From contig JBITNC010000002.1 in assembly GCA_050084985.1 (NCBI GenBank), forward strand, positions 33,666,001 through 33,730,000: a stretch of DNA of 64,000 nucleotides, read 5' to 3'. The notes under the pieces were generated by a model. That model ran no database searches and had not been told where the DNA came from. It saw only the letters and a program-made list of their open reading frames with translations. This DNA comes from Nageia nagi (lineage: Eukaryota > Pinophyta). A program made the position numbers and the translations under genes. Shown here piece after piece: positions 21,775 through 34,527 of the stretch. Each line of letters starts with the position of its first letter. Positions within the stretch are counted from its first letter, which is position 1.

Positions 21775-22215
21775 ATTGGTCCACCAAAGGAATGGCCCAC
21801 AAATTGACCCATGGTTTGACCCATGAATTGGCTTGTGTGCCAACCAATGAATCAGATTTGACCTCAACCATGAACTATCATATGGTTAGACCATGGATTG
21901 ACTCTTATATTAACCCACATATCAACTTGAACCAACCCATATATCGACCTATAGTCTAACCCACAAACCCATAGGTTAATCCATTGGTCGATATGTGGCT
22001 AGTCCATGATCCTAATCTATGGGTTAACCAATAGGCCCATCCAATCTATACCATAAGCTAATCCATGGGATAACCCATGGGTTGGTCCATGAGTCAATCT
22101 AGGTTGATCCATTAGCTTATCCATGAGGTGATACAAGCCTAACCATAAGATAGTCCATGGGCCAGGTCCAAGCTAATTCGTGGGCCAACAAATGGGCCAA
22201 TCCATAAGCCAATCA
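21775..22215. repeat. CCATGG-word minisatellite just upstream of gag (copy D)
   Basis: About 440 bases are built from variants of TTGACCCATGG, TTAACCCATGGG, GGTCCATGAG and GGGCCAATCCATAAGCCAAT, repeating every 12-20 bases. Because CCATGG and related words are palindromic, units occur in both orientations and the block is rich in short hairpins. It begins about 75 bases from the gag start. Confidence 0.7.
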
Positions 22216-22328
22216 TCATTATTCCAATTGTAAGAAACTTGTACAAATTTATGCAATTAAAGTAAGTTATAAATTTTAAGTTACTCTTTTAGTAGTATAG
22301 CAATTTGTAGTTTGTATTAGTAGCTTGT

Positions 22329-22412
22329 AAGTTAGTAACTTTGTAGTTTGCAAGTTAGTAACTTTGTAATTTGCAAGTTAATAACTTTGTAATTTGTAAG
22401 TTAGTAACTTTG
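22329..22412. repeat. 23-bp tandem repeat, about 3.7 copies
   Basis: The unit AAGTTAGTAACTTTGTAGTT plus TGC repeats head to tail with few substitutions in the leader of copy D. Confidence 0.85.
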
Positions 22413-23639
22413 TTTATTCATTATGTTAATAGCTTGTAAGTGCACTTATTATTTTAAAATAAAAAATTAGTTGTAGATTAGAATATCTAATCTATGATTA
22501 TTAATTAGTGCACTTTACTTTAAGGTTTATCATATGTCCATTGTAATGAGCCATTAATAAAAGAAATAACTATACAATAAAGGTTTAGTACTTTTCTTAA
22601 TTACTGTTAAGTTTACATGTTAAAGCTCTAGGAACTTGTACAACATCCTCTAACTCATAGAGGATGGCCCATATTTATGGCCATAAACTCATTTGGTTGA
22701 GCTATGTGATGAGTCTGAATAAGTCTCATAGCATGGTTTATTTTCTCTATAATTATTAACCATTTCTTTGAATTGACTTCTTCTCTCTTCTTTACCTTCT
22801 TCCAAAGTTAATCCTTCCTTTTATCAATCACCTTTATTCTCATAATAGGGTTCCTTATTTTCATATGCTTAGAAGATATTGAAAAGTGATCATATTTATA
22901 ATTATGAAGAAAAAGTTAGAATGAATTTACCAAAAAAAAATAATACCTCACTTAAGGTAAAATTTCCCCCCTTAATTTTGAGAAAGATAAAAATCAAACA
23001 CCTTGCATAAATTCCCCCTTTAAACAAGTTTGTCCCTTCACAAATTTAACTCCCCCTTTAAAAAGAAAATCTCAAAGGAGTCTCGCCCATTTTAAAAAAA
23101 AGTAATACAAAAAAAAATTAATTAATTAAGCTCCCCCTTTTGTTAAAAAATTAATGCCATTGAAAAAAATAACTCCATAAAAAAATTTAAAAAAAAAACT
23201 TAGTTTTTTCCCCTTTTTTAAAAATTAAATTCCCCACATAATAATAACTTTCCAAATTTTAAATAATAGATCCCCCAAAGTTTAAATAACTCCCCAAAAA
23301 AGAGCTTCTCACTTTTAAAAAAATCTCCCAAAAAATTATGTAATAACTCAATATCCTCTCTTTTTAAAAAAAAAAATACAAATTAAATATAGCTCCCCAC
23401 TTTTAAAAATAAACCAAATTTCAAAAAAAAATGATAATTCTACTTCACACAACTTGGAAGCTAGTGCATTTAATACATTATGAAGAGTAAAATCCTTTAT
23501 TGAAACATAAGTATCATCATTCTTAGAGGAGAAGAAAAAAGTTTCATCAAAGAGGAAAGAAAGATTCATCAACATTTGCATCTAAAAGTGGATATAGGCT
23601 TGCAACAAAAATTATATATTAAATAAATATTGTATAAAA
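22413..23639. other. AT-rich leader with A and CCCC tracts (copy D)
   Basis: No gene. Runs such as TCCCCCTTTTAAAAAAAA alternate between 22960 and 23440. A similar tract occurs at 41930-42300 in the relative at 35910-44197. Confidence 0.5.
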
Positions 23640-24140
23640 AATTATGAGGAGGAGGGGCAAGGGTAGATGAAGAGAGTGTGGGTAGTAACATGGTATGGGA
23701 GGGGTGGGTGGCGATAGTAAGGGAATGATGGGCACATGTGGAGAGGGGAGGGGGATAAGTTAGGTGGGTGGGGGAGGTGCTTGAAAGGGACATGGGTTTG
23801 GGGGAAAGGGATGATGCAAGGTTAAGGGAATGGAAAGGCCAAGGCATGTAGGAGGGGGCATGGGGTGTATGTGTGGGGAGCCTAAGGAGAGCATGAGGGG
23901 TCCAAGAAGGTGGGGTGGAGAGGGGGATTTGTTAAAGGGGCATGGGGTGGACATGTGAGGGTCCAAATAAGGGGAGCATTGTAGGGGGTCCAACTAAGTA
24001 GGGAGAGACCAAGGGTGGCATGAATTTTAGGTGTGAATGAGGGTGGAAAATGGAGGTACCATCGAGAGGGGGAGGGGGATGGCCCATTGGGGTGGGGTGG
24101 TATTGGGGCTAGGGTGGGTGGCCTGTTAGGGTGGTTGCTA
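23640..24140. repeat. G-rich low-complexity block (copy D leader)
   Basis: About 500 bases with plus-strand G runs (GGGAGGGGGATAAG, GGTGGGTGGGGGAGG). Its minus-strand frames are proline/serine/histidine-rich and result from base composition. Several runs could form G-quadruplexes on the plus strand; the element transcript would be C-rich here. Confidence 0.65.
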
Positions 24141-24810
24141 TCGACTATTTTTTTTATTTTTTATTTTTAAATATTAAAATAACTCTTTTTTTATTAATTT
24201 CATACATACTTTTTTTATTATAATTTCACACATAATATATATATATATATATTATAATAAAAAATACTTTTCTTCTTCTTTTAAATAATGATCCTATTTT
24301 TACATATAGATTACAAATATTTATGAAGTTTTACAATAAGTTATGAAACTAAAATAGATTTTCAAGTCTTATTAACATTTCTTCATAAAATACTAGTATA
24401 AAAATAATTGTAAATTTAAGCTAAAATAAGCTTCATGATAACACATTATTGTTATATCTTAAGCAAGCTTATTCAAAAAATTTGCAACTAACAAATAAAA
24501 AAAGTTTAGTATAAACTTTCATAGCAATATATTGCTACATCTTAAGTTATTCTTACACCCAAGAAAAGGTTATTTTCTAACAAATATAACCTTATTTGCA
24601 AAAAGAATGCTAAAATTAAATTTAACAAAAGTAGCTTATGTGTAAGAAAAAATGGTTAAAAGAAGCTAATTTTAGCAAAAAACTTACAAAATTAGGAAGA
24701 AATATGAAAAATTAATCTTTAAAATGAGAGAAAAAAGTGAGAAAATTATACCTCAATATGAGTTTACCTCTCAAGTTTAAAAAAAGAGTAGAAAATAGAA
24801 TCCACGGATG

Positions 24811-24822
24811 GCTATGGTACCA
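24811..24822 (-). promoter_or_regulatory. primer-binding site, decayed (copy D)
   Basis: The minus strand reads TGGTACCATAGC, 10 of 12 bases matching TGGTATCAGAGC, two bases from the 5' LTR. Confidence 0.75.
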
Positions 24823-24824
24823 CT

Positions 24825-25347
24825 TGAAATCTCCTACACCCAAGATCACCTTAGAGTGTTCCTCTACTTATAAGAAATAAATCAAGAATGCTCTTAATCA
24901 ATCACACACAAAAGTGACACATGAAAGTATAGTGGTTCCCCTATATCAAGAGAGTACTCTACTTTAAGCTAAATTCTATTACTATTCAATATACAAGACT
25001 CTCTTACAATATTACACTAGAATTCTCTTCTATCCTTCTTCACACTAAGAGCATTACAATGATTCAAGCTAAAGTGAAGAATACATAATGAGAGACCTTA
25101 ATTTATAAGGAAAAATCCCACTTTAGCTCACCCTTTTACCCAAGGGGAACACCATTATCCAAGGATAATAATAGTCAAATGTAGGACAAGTTTGAATATT
25201 TAATTCATTAAATACTTATAAGGTATTTAAGGATACTTTTAAGTATCTAATGGATTAAATAATCAAATACATAAAGAGTGGAGATATTATTCTTTAGACA
25301 CCTTCCTAAAGACTAATATTTACAATAGTACATTATTAGTTCTAACA
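24825..25347 (-). repeat. 5' LTR of copy D
   Basis: TGAAATCTCCTACACC to GTTCTAACA on +, flanked by TCCTT. The TATA box is at 25101-25107 (minus strand). Confidence 0.9.
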
Positions 25348-25359
25348 TCCTTTTCGCAC

Positions 25360-26650
25360 CTATGAAGAATTATCATTTTGCATCGAGAAGAATTTTTGTA
25401 GCCCAAGAAGAATTATAAAACATATTATAATAGAATACAATCATCATAGGATATACACAAAAGTATATTTTTGAAAAAATTCTAAAAAATTTTAAGCAGA
25501 TGTGATTGTCAAGTGTAATACTAAATTCTACAACTTTTTTTAAAATTCTTCCAACATGTGCTACCATTAGAGATCTAGAGGAAGGTATGGAAATCCATCA
25601 AAGATTAGTTGAATTTTTTTACATCAAATGTTATGGTTTTGAGTTCCCTAATAGATATATATAGAAAATATGTAAGAATGTGCAAGGCCTATGAATTATT
25701 TGACAAGACACATGATGCAAATATAGATCATGTACTGTAATGATTAAAGGATATGCAATTCATGGCTACAACAAATATTCCCTTAAACTATTTGATTTGA
25801 TGAAGTAATTTGGAACCAACCTTAACACCATAACCTTTCTATGTGTTCTACTTAAATGGAACCATGCAAGTTTATTGGATGAGGGTTGTAAATACTTTAA
25901 TATCATGATGAATGACTCTTATTGCATTATTCTTGGGATAAATCATTATACATGCATTATTTACCTTCTTAGTTGTGTAAGCTATATTGAGGAACTTTAG
26001 AACTTCATTTTCAATATATCCATAAGACATGAATTAGGTGTATGGATGTTTTTACTTGATGCTTGTAAAACACATAAGGATGTAAGAATAGGTAAATTTA
26101 TGGCAATAATTCCTTTTATGTTGGATCCTAAAAATGCTTCATTTTATGTTCTTATTTCAAATATTTATGTTGAAGTGGGAAGTTAGGATGATATTCAAAT
26201 AGTAAAATATTGATGAAAGATAGAGAAATCAAAAAGAAACCTTGATATAGTTGGATTGAAGTTGATAAAGGGGTATATATTTCTCTTATAGGAGATAGAT
26301 CACACCCATAAACATAGTATATTGTGGAAAATTAGAGAAACTATCAAGTGAGATGACAGCAATGGGGTATATTCTAAATACAATACCTAAGCTACATGAT
26401 GTGGAGGCTAATGATAAAATACCTCATTGAAATGAAGTCTCATAGAATGTAATGATCATAGGATATGTATAAAATGTATTTTTTTAAAGGCCCTAAAGGC
26501 TTTTAAGTAGATGAAATTATCAAATATAAATTCAAACTCTATAATATTTTCCAATATTCTTCCAACATGTGCCACCATGGGATCTCTAAAAGAAAGTATG
26601 GAAATAAATCAAAGAGCAATTGAAAATGGTTTTGCATCAAATATCAAGCA
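25360..26650 (+). pseudogene. PPR protein (E/DYW type) pseudogene, rearranged
   Basis: Plus-strand translation, after skipping stops and frameshifts, gives pentatricopeptide motifs. About 25420-25520: NTIIIGYTQKYIFEKILKNF. About 25540-25600: ILPTCATIRDLEEGMEIHQR. From 25735: KGYAIHGYNKYSLKLFDLMK, then ITFLCVLLKWNHASLLDEG, an E-domain-like stretch (VWMFLLDACKTHKDVRIGKF, LDPKNASFYVLISNIYVEVG), and near 26275-26420 a segment like GDRSHP..YI..KLEKLS and MTAMGYIPNT, which normally precedes the DYW domain. Straight after it (26420-26640) comes another internal PPR block (NEVS, NVMIIGYVQN, TCATMGSLKESMEINQRAIE), out of the normal order. The DYW end itself is not seen. Intact proteins of this family bind organelle RNA in C-to-U editing. 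Confidence 0.75.
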
Positions 26651-28935
26651 AGGGAAGGATTTTAAAAGGTAGGAATAACAAGTGATGAACAACTACGATA
26701 GATTTCTCTTCTACTATATATAATCACTAATCATTACATAAATGATGTACAACATAGTGTGAAACACTTTAAACAATTATTACAATCAAATGGCCAAGTT
26801 AGGTTTATATTAGTTTGAGATATTAAAATTTCATGTCTTATGTTACAACATATAAAAACTTTCTTCCAAGTCAGTAGTTTGGTGTTGCAAAGATCACTTT
26901 GTGCTAATTACAATATTCCAATAGACTTAGGATATTATACCTATTATATTTTACTCGTAATATTATTTCAATCCTAGGAATGCATCCATCTAGTACAATT
27001 TATATGATATCATATTTTACTTATAATCTTATGGGATCTTGTGTGTTTTATTTATAATATGCACATTATGGATTATTATGATTCAAATTAGTATTATTTC
27101 CAAGAGAAAAATTATCACTTGTACTTAATATGTGGGATTTACCATTCACGAATGTTTTGAAACTTTTTTCATATTTAAAGGATTAGATTTTGGACAACAA
27201 GAAGGTAATATAGTTTTATACAATACAATGTTTTATATTTGGTTTTACTTTGGTAAATATTTTATATTTTTGGATAAAATAAAGTTCAATACAATTATCC
27301 TAACCACATCCTTTATTGTATCTATCAAGTTGATCTTGTTTATCGTATTGTTGCATTGCTTCTACAGATACATTATTAGCAACTTGTATCCATTCTTGCA
27401 ACTAGATCTTTCTTAATTGCTCTTCATGGAATTATCCCCAATAGAGTGAAGGTGCTTTCATATTTCTATATACTATACTTTTTTATATCCAAGTTTACTT
27501 TTATTTTACTTAAAATAACTTTAATTTCCTTTAAAGGTTCACCTCAAGGTAATGATTTATATTTGTATTCCACTTAATTTCATAGTTTGGGAAGTTAATG
27601 AAAATTCTCAAATCATATATTTTATTTGATATTTTTGCTTTTTGTTATTTGGATACATTATTTAAGGGAACCATAAGCCTTTGATTTCATTCTTGTAGCA
27701 ATTACTTGCAATGAGGTTTAATGCTCCATTCAAGGATGTGTCATTGAAGCTAATGTACATTCATGTAAAACTTTCTAAAATAATGAATGACACAACCAAA
27801 TCTAATAATAAGGAATAAAATAAATAGAAAACATTTCATAGAATACAAGTTAAAGAATAAGTTTTAGCAAATCATAGGTAGTCATTTTAAGAATATTTGA
27901 TGACTCATGTTATTGTAAGATTGGAGTGTATATAACACTATAGGTTTTAATTTTGCAGAAAAGGAAATGTGTGATAGTTTTACAAGTGGTAGGTGAGAAA
28001 TATTGTAAACATATTTCTCAAGGTATTTAGTTTCATTAATTTATGATAAAATGAATGTATTTTGAAGGATGCACACTTGTTGGAGCAAATCCATGTTTGT
28101 TACTAATAGTCTACATGTTACATCTAGGTTTGGTTCAATAGATAATATTATATCTTTGAGGAATACATGGAAACTACATACATTCAAAAAATATGTAGCT
28201 ACATATGTATAAATCTTTACTAGTAAGTAATTATATTTGGTATTTTAGTTTTTTCCTTATGTGATTATATTTTCAACTATCTCATCATAATTACATGGTA
28301 TGCATAGGTAGTGTGTTGTATCAACCTCTTTTGTTAGAGTATATGAGCATAATATTATCACGTAGGGTTCAAAATCAAACTATAGGCAAGTATTTCCTTC
28401 CAATATACTCCTTGTTATGGTAACTATCATGGATAATGAAAATTGACAAATGTTTTAATGTTTCTAAATAAACATGTGAACAATGCATTATCTTGAGGCA
28501 TTTAATTTATCTATCTATTCTTAATTTACCTTTTCATATCATAACTTGGTTCTTAACTTTTATATTTTCAATAGCTTCTAGTTTTTGCAAGAAAAATATG
28601 TCAATCACAAAGTATTATATTGTTACCTGGTACAATAAGTGTAAGTTGAATATTATTTCTTTACAAACCACATAAAGACACTACTTGACATCTTGATTTG
28701 AAGGAGGATTGTGTAACATCTAATGCTTTGAAGGTAGTATTAATGATTGGATATGATTCAATTCACCCTTGGATGTAAATTGCATATTGGTATATTATAT
28801 TATTAAATATTGAATCATGATTAATTTGCAATATTTATTTCAAAAATGTTTATTATGAAGATATATCTTAGGGTTCTTTTTATACATGTAACACCTATTG
28901 TGTTCATGGTTGGACCTGTTGTGCCTATAAATTTC
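26651..28935. other. unassigned AT-rich sequence
   Basis: I see no coherent reading frame or repeat boundary. The longest plus-strand frame (27132-27416, 94 codons) is Phe/Ile-rich with no family motif and reads like chance. Confidence 0.4.
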
Positions 28936-28979
28936 AAATGGAGTTATATATATGTATATATATATATATATATATATAG
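28936..28979. repeat. (TA)n microsatellite
   Basis: Alternating TA for about 34 bases (28944-28977), interrupted once by TG. Confidence 0.9.
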
Positions 28980-30736
28980 TGACTAACAAGTTTTTGTTTT
29001 ATAGGTTGGGATGGCACTTTGATTTAAGGAAATTTAGGCAAAGTGAATATATTTGGGTGAAAATAAGATTGCCATTTTATTTGCATTCATGTCAATTGGA
29101 TGGCCATTGATAATATATAAGATAAGATTCTTAAAGTGGATCAAGTTTTGGTTGATGCCATGGCTTGGGTATCATTTATAAGCAATGGTTATCTTATGGT
29201 TGTCTTGTTTAATGAGAAACTATTTTTGTAACATAATTTATTAGGGATTATTTTGATGCAGGGATAACAATATCCTTTATTTTCATTATTATTAAAGAAA
29301 AAATGATGTGTTCATTCTAGAAAATATTATTACATATTTTGTCACCTTATTTTATTCCACCTATTGGTATAAACATGAGTTAATAACTCTTATAGTTTCC
29401 TTATAATTTTCTTCCTTTGTGACCAGTGTATTTGAGCACTTTTACATCAATGGTTCATCATATTGCACCCCATATACCTTTTAAATCTTTAAAAAATTGG
29501 AATGTAATTGAGGCTTAGCTAGGTGGTACAACTTATTATGACTATCCTAATTGGTAATGAATGTTTTTTAATTTTTAATTTTTCTTATGATTTTTATTTT
29601 ATTTTTAGTGATTTTTTTTATAATACTTGGGTTTATATACACATAACAACCCACTTTTTTTGTATGTAATGGTTGAAAGAATTGTATATAACCTGGATGC
29701 TTCAATGCTAAACTCAATTTCAAAATGTATTTGTGTGAGCATTATTCTAGGAAAATCATAAAGTGTATTACAATAGGCTTCTTCTCAAACTACATAATTT
29801 TTTGAAAGCCCTCATTCAAGAAAATAATTTAATAGTTACCTCCTAACATAATATATCTTGTCTACAATCATCATCTAATTCAATATGTGTATAACTACAC
29901 AATCAATTAGTTCTTACTCTTCACATGCTTATTTTATTATGGATTATATAGATGTGCAACTTGTTTCTTCATGACATTTTTATATAAGTACAAAACCCTC
30001 GAGTTATACTTCTTAGATTGTATGGAGTACAACTGTGATTCCTAATCTCATCCCCAATTGTAGCCTTGAAGTTGAAAGTAGAAGTGTTATAATCTCTTAA
30101 TATTTTTGAATAAGAAGGAAACATAGATACATAAGGAGCAATCATCAATAAGTAGAAAATAATTAGTGGGTACATTTGATTGAAGGGGCTAACATTGAAT
30201 TATGGATCAAGCCAAGGACTAGTTCATATTACTTCGATTAGATATTTTCAACCTTACTTATGTGTTTCTTTCAAATAACAATTAGAAAAATAATTTTTCA
30301 AGCAATAAACAACCACAAATATTCAAAGAAAAATTCCACCCATTTTTTCAATATATTTTGTGACAATTTTGTTTGTATTTTTCTTTTCCTTCACAATGTA
30401 AATTTATGATATTTTTGTGCATCAAGCTTGATATTCAAAATTCATGTGATGTAGTTGAATTCATAATAATTTCTTTTCTTTCATTGATATTGTAGGAAGA
30501 TTCATCCCCAATATGAATGATTCTATATTTACAAGATTATTCAAGCACTAGGAATGTATTTGAATTTCTTTGCATGAGATTATTTTTATAATTTATATAC
30601 CAACTATACTTTTTGTATGGATTATATATAATTGGTTATACAAGCATAATCTCATTGTTATTAATTACATCATTGTTTTGATGTTGCTTACTCACAAGAC
30701 TATCTTTTTTATTTCCTATAGACTTTGGTGAGTTCA
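28980..30736. other. unassigned AT-rich sequence
   Basis: At about 29005-29100 the plus strand reads FDLRKFRQSEYIWVKIRLPF, faintly like a LINE ORF1 segment, but it is too short to call. Otherwise I see nothing recognisable. Confidence 0.35.
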
Positions 30737-31353
30737 TGTTAGGATATACTATATAAAATATAGTTGAGAAATTCAACTTATAATATAAATTATAAAAGTA
30801 TAATCAAGACAACACACATAAACAGGAGAAGCAAATATATAACATGGTTCTACTAGTGTGGGCTATGTCCGTGAAGAAGTATTCAATCCTTAGTATTATA
30901 TCAGTCCAAGCCACAAAGGGAGCAAACTTATAACCACATTGTTGTACTTTCCTCTTCAATTTTATTTTCTCTCAATATCTCACAATAACCTCTCTTACAA
31001 ATTTACTCCTTGAAATCCCCTATTTTTCACTTTCTCTTCTTATTCTTCTTCTTTACTAGAGGGATTTACAATATATAGAAAATATAATTACATGCAACCA
31101 TAATTTATCACATTTAATGTTATCAAAGGTAAAGTTTGAAGACTTAAAATAGAAAATGTTTTCCTCTGATATGCAATTGATCACCATCAAACCAACTGGG
31201 TTTTTAGGTTTATTACTATTGTATCAATTAGAGATGATCAATCCAGTCTATCATTAGTTGATCGATTGACTCTATTTGTTAGAGTTATGCATACCTATTA
31301 CAAAATAGAGAGGTATTATTTATATGTAATCAAAAAATCAAGCTTTGAAATCA
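30737..31353 (-). repeat. 3' LTR of copy E
   Basis: TG..CA on both strands (TGTTAGGATA at 30737, AAATCA at 31353), abutting a purine-rich stretch downstream of RNase H. It is about 617 bp. Assignment rests on position and termini since there is no second LTR for comparison. Confidence 0.65.
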
Positions 31354-31399
31354 ATAATCTCCCACTTGGATACTAATTCATCGAAACTCCTCCAATATT

Positions 31400-32756
31400 G
31401 GAATGAATGCTTTTCACCTTGATATTCATAATTCAAGATTAATTAAAATTGAGAAAAAGTACAATTTATCCCTCGTTACCACCTTTGTTAACATATTTAT
31501 AAGATTATAGCTAGTATGTATATTTCCCTACTTCAATTGTCCATCCTTCAACATAGATCATATGAAGTAAAAGCTAAGCTTAATGTGCTTCATTCTTGAA
31601 TGAACACTTGATTTCTTTGCAAGATGAGTAGCACTCTGACTATAACTCCATAATTTTTTATCTTCCTTCTCCTTTTCTAATTACTTCATCAATATTTGTA
31701 AATAAATAACGTCCTTGCTAACTTTTGTAGCAACTAAACACTCTATCTTTGTTGTTGAAAGTGCAACAACCTAATGTAGATTTGAAATCTAGCCAATTGT
31801 TGTGTCACCTACAATAAAAATATAACCTTTGGTGCTTCTCCCACCATTAATATCTCTTAATATATTTGAATCAACATATCCTTGCAAATCAATGTTATAA
31901 CCTACAAAATACAAAGCATGAGTGTTTGTACCTCTCAAATATTTTAGAATCCACTTCACTTCTTCCTAATGTTGTTCACCTAAATGTTTCATAAACCTTC
32001 TTACAACTCCCACTGCATATACAATTTTTGGTCTTGTACAAACCATTGGATACATCAAAATACTACAAATACATAAGGAATGTTTTCCATTTGATCTATT
32101 TACACCTATGTCTTGGGACACATATCCTTGGTTAGTTTGAAGTGTTTGGCTAAATTTGTACTTATTAGTATTTCATCCTTCATATTAGACCTCTTCAACA
32201 CTTTATCAATGTACTCACTTTGAGGCAACATTAGCTTATGATATTTTAATTTCTTATAATTCTCATGCCAAGGATTTTCTTTGCTTCACCCAAATCCTTC
32301 ATTATAAAAGAACTTTCCAATTTTCATTTGAGTACATCAATATCCTACATGTTAGATCCTACAATAAGTATATCATCTACAAAATAACAAGAAAATATAA
32401 TTACCATTATCTATTTTATTTAAGAAAACATAATGGTTTGAATGAAATATAATATATCCTTTTTTCATTATAAAACCATTAAATTTTAGATACCATTTCC
32501 TTAAAGCTTTCTTGAGGCCATATAACTTGTTATGTAACTTGCAACTGAGCTTCTCCTTACCCTTGACTTCATACACTTTTGGATGATGTATTTAGATTTT
32601 CTTTTCCAAATAAACATGGATAAAAGTTATCTTTACATATAATTACTTAAAATGTAAGTCCTATACTACCACTATACTCAATATAGTCCTAATTGAAGTG
32701 ATCTTAACAACCAAATAAAATATCTCTTCAAATTCTTATTGATTGGTATAATGTAA
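31400..32756 (-). pseudogene. copia RT (C-terminal) and RNase H remnant (copy E)
   Basis: An open stretch 32576-32373 reads EVKGKEKLSCKLHNKLYGLK, KWYLKFNGFIMKKGY and FLNKIDNGNYIFLLF, the RT region before YVDD. The YVDD site itself (about 32370-32355) reads YFVDDI. Then FIMKDLGEAKKILG (about 32305-32265), LPQSEYIDKVLKRSNMKDE (about 32225-32170) and RNase H remnants down to about 31400. Above 32580, VVKITSIRTILSIV can be followed across frame changes to the insertion point at about 32757. Confidence 0.75.
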
Positions 32757-32764
32757 ACTCAAAG

Positions 32765-34519
32765 GGTTTGGTCTGGTTGAGTTATCCATTTCTTGTAATA
32801 GTAGGTTCCTTGAAAGAGTATAAGGTGGTGGGAATGCACTTGTGTTGGTTTTCTACTCAATCTCTAGGTTATAGGTCAGTTCCTATCTATTGTAAAGGTT
32901 TAAAGTAATAGGAAAGAGATAAAAAGGTAGAGAGTTACTAGAAAAATATGAATACATTAAACTAAAATTTAAACAAGAACTATACAACCCGAGAATTGTA
33001 GCATAAATAGCAATTCATAGCCAAGATTAAGAATAGCAAGCTATCTTACCCTTAGGATCTTACAATCACAATACATAGCCACAACTTAAGACAACATCCC
33101 ATACATAACATTCACAAAAATTAATTAACAACCACTTTTTATAAAAGTGAAAAGCATTATCTATTTGCATTATCATATATAAAAGCATCTTACATACCTA
33201 GGAAAATTTGCTATAATGTTCGACCCTATTGATTTCTAACAGTCCACCATTTATACATTTACATGGCCCCTTGGGTCATTGTCTATCGTCATTATACATA
33301 ATTACTCATCTTAGTTGAAGCTAATGAAGAAAACTATTTACAATAAATATTACAACTATGTTAGATTACTCAATGAATAAGTATAAACAGCATGACCATC
33401 TGGGAATTTGTAATTTCTGAGAAATTGTATCCATTGAGCTGCAATCTTCTTGACATGTCATTGATTGCTCCTTTTTTGGATTTGTAGTTGATTGAATATG
33501 GTTTTGTAGCTGATTGAAGAAGTACTCATCTATAATTTGATAGGTACAATTTGGCACTATGTTTTATCGATAGCTATCTACTTCTGTGCAACCATTGATG
33601 ATCCATACTATAGTTCTAATTGAATAGAGTTATGGGGACCATGAACAATATATCAACTTATTTCAAGAATAAATTACCATTGTTATGTGAAAATGAGTTG
33701 AATTTAATATATTAACAGGGCCTCAAATGTAAAACACTTAATATTAAGTGGACCTAGGTATTACTTCTTACCCAAATATTCTTCCCTTAGTCTAACAGGT
33801 TCTATTTCTTTTCATCGAGCTTTGTTGATGATCTTAATCTTCTTAGTACCCATTGATTTTTGCCAAAGGTTCTAACATCATTACTCAAAATTGATGGGCT
33901 CTATTTGGTATCTTCATGAAATATCACCCACCATTACTTATTTCAATACCTACTAATTTTAGCCAAAGGTTCTAACATCATCACTCAAACTTGGTAGGCT
34001 CTATTTGGTATCTTCATGAAATATCACCTACCATTACTTATTTTGAGACCTATTGATTTTTCATAAAAATGATGAAGTCACTATTGAAAATCAGTGAGTG
34101 ATGTTTACTTGTGGGAATCTCCCTCTAAGTATTTGGACATAACTTGGACTTATATTTACAATAATTCTCCAACATTGTATTTACAAAAACTCCCAGATAC
34201 TGTATTTACAATAACTCTTAGATACTAACTCTTTTATACATACAGTTTCCAACCTTTTTGATTGCTAACATGACTAAAGTTTATCCTCATGAGTTATTGC
34301 AACACCCGCTAGATTTTGACTAGAAATTTATAAGGTAAATATCTAATACTAAGGCTTATATATACAATAGTTGGATATTGACAACACCCAAAACTCTTTA
34401 GAATCAATTCAAATAAAAGATTAAATACATGTGAATGTAAAATAGAAAAGGGAGTAGGGATTAGGGAGAATTTCTTGAAACAAATGAAAGAATAATAGAA
34501 TAATAGTATATTACCTTAT
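32765..34519. mobile_element. 1755-bp insertion in copy E RT, class unknown
   Basis: ACTCAAAG occurs on both sides (32757-32764 and 34520-34527), and RT coding sequence resumes on either side of it, so this is an insertion. An 8-bp duplication is typical of hAT-type DNA transposons, but I see no terminal inverted repeats at GGTTTGGTCTGG / ..TTACCTTAT. No transposase-like frame is visible; a 63-residue minus frame at 33366-33557 has no motif. It contains a 100-bp tandem repeat. Confidence 0.6.
33851..34060. repeat. 100-bp tandem repeat, about two copies
   Basis: GCCAAAGGTTCTAACATCA recurs exactly 100 bases apart (33862 and 33962). The units share GGCTCTATTTGGTATCTTCA and TGAAATATCACC(C/T)ACCATT. 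A third, partial start is seen at about 34048. Confidence 0.85.
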
Positions 34520-34527
34520 ACTCAAAG

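Larger units (their letters stand above)
16596..25347 (-). mobile_element. full-length Ty1/copia element copy D
   Basis: LTRs at 16596-17119 and 24825-25347 in direct orientation, target duplication TCCTT at 16591-16595 and 25348-25352, a PBS next to the higher-coordinate LTR, and gag-pol on the minus strand between them; 8752 bp in all. Over the first 200 bases the LTRs differ at about one position in eight by eye, so insertion is old. The leader is about 3.1 kb, unusually long, and holds several satellite-like blocks. All domains are interrupted; the RT motif is YVYD rather than YVDD. Confidence 0.9.

Noticed and set aside
23569-23993. Two overlapping minus-strand frames encoding Pro/Ser/His-rich peptides
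   Set aside because: They arise from the G-rich low-complexity block in a retrotransposon leader; no domain, no start context, composition only.
27132-27416. 94-codon plus-strand frame as a membrane protein gene
   Set aside because: Phe/Ile-rich from AT-rich DNA, no family motif, no supporting exon structure.
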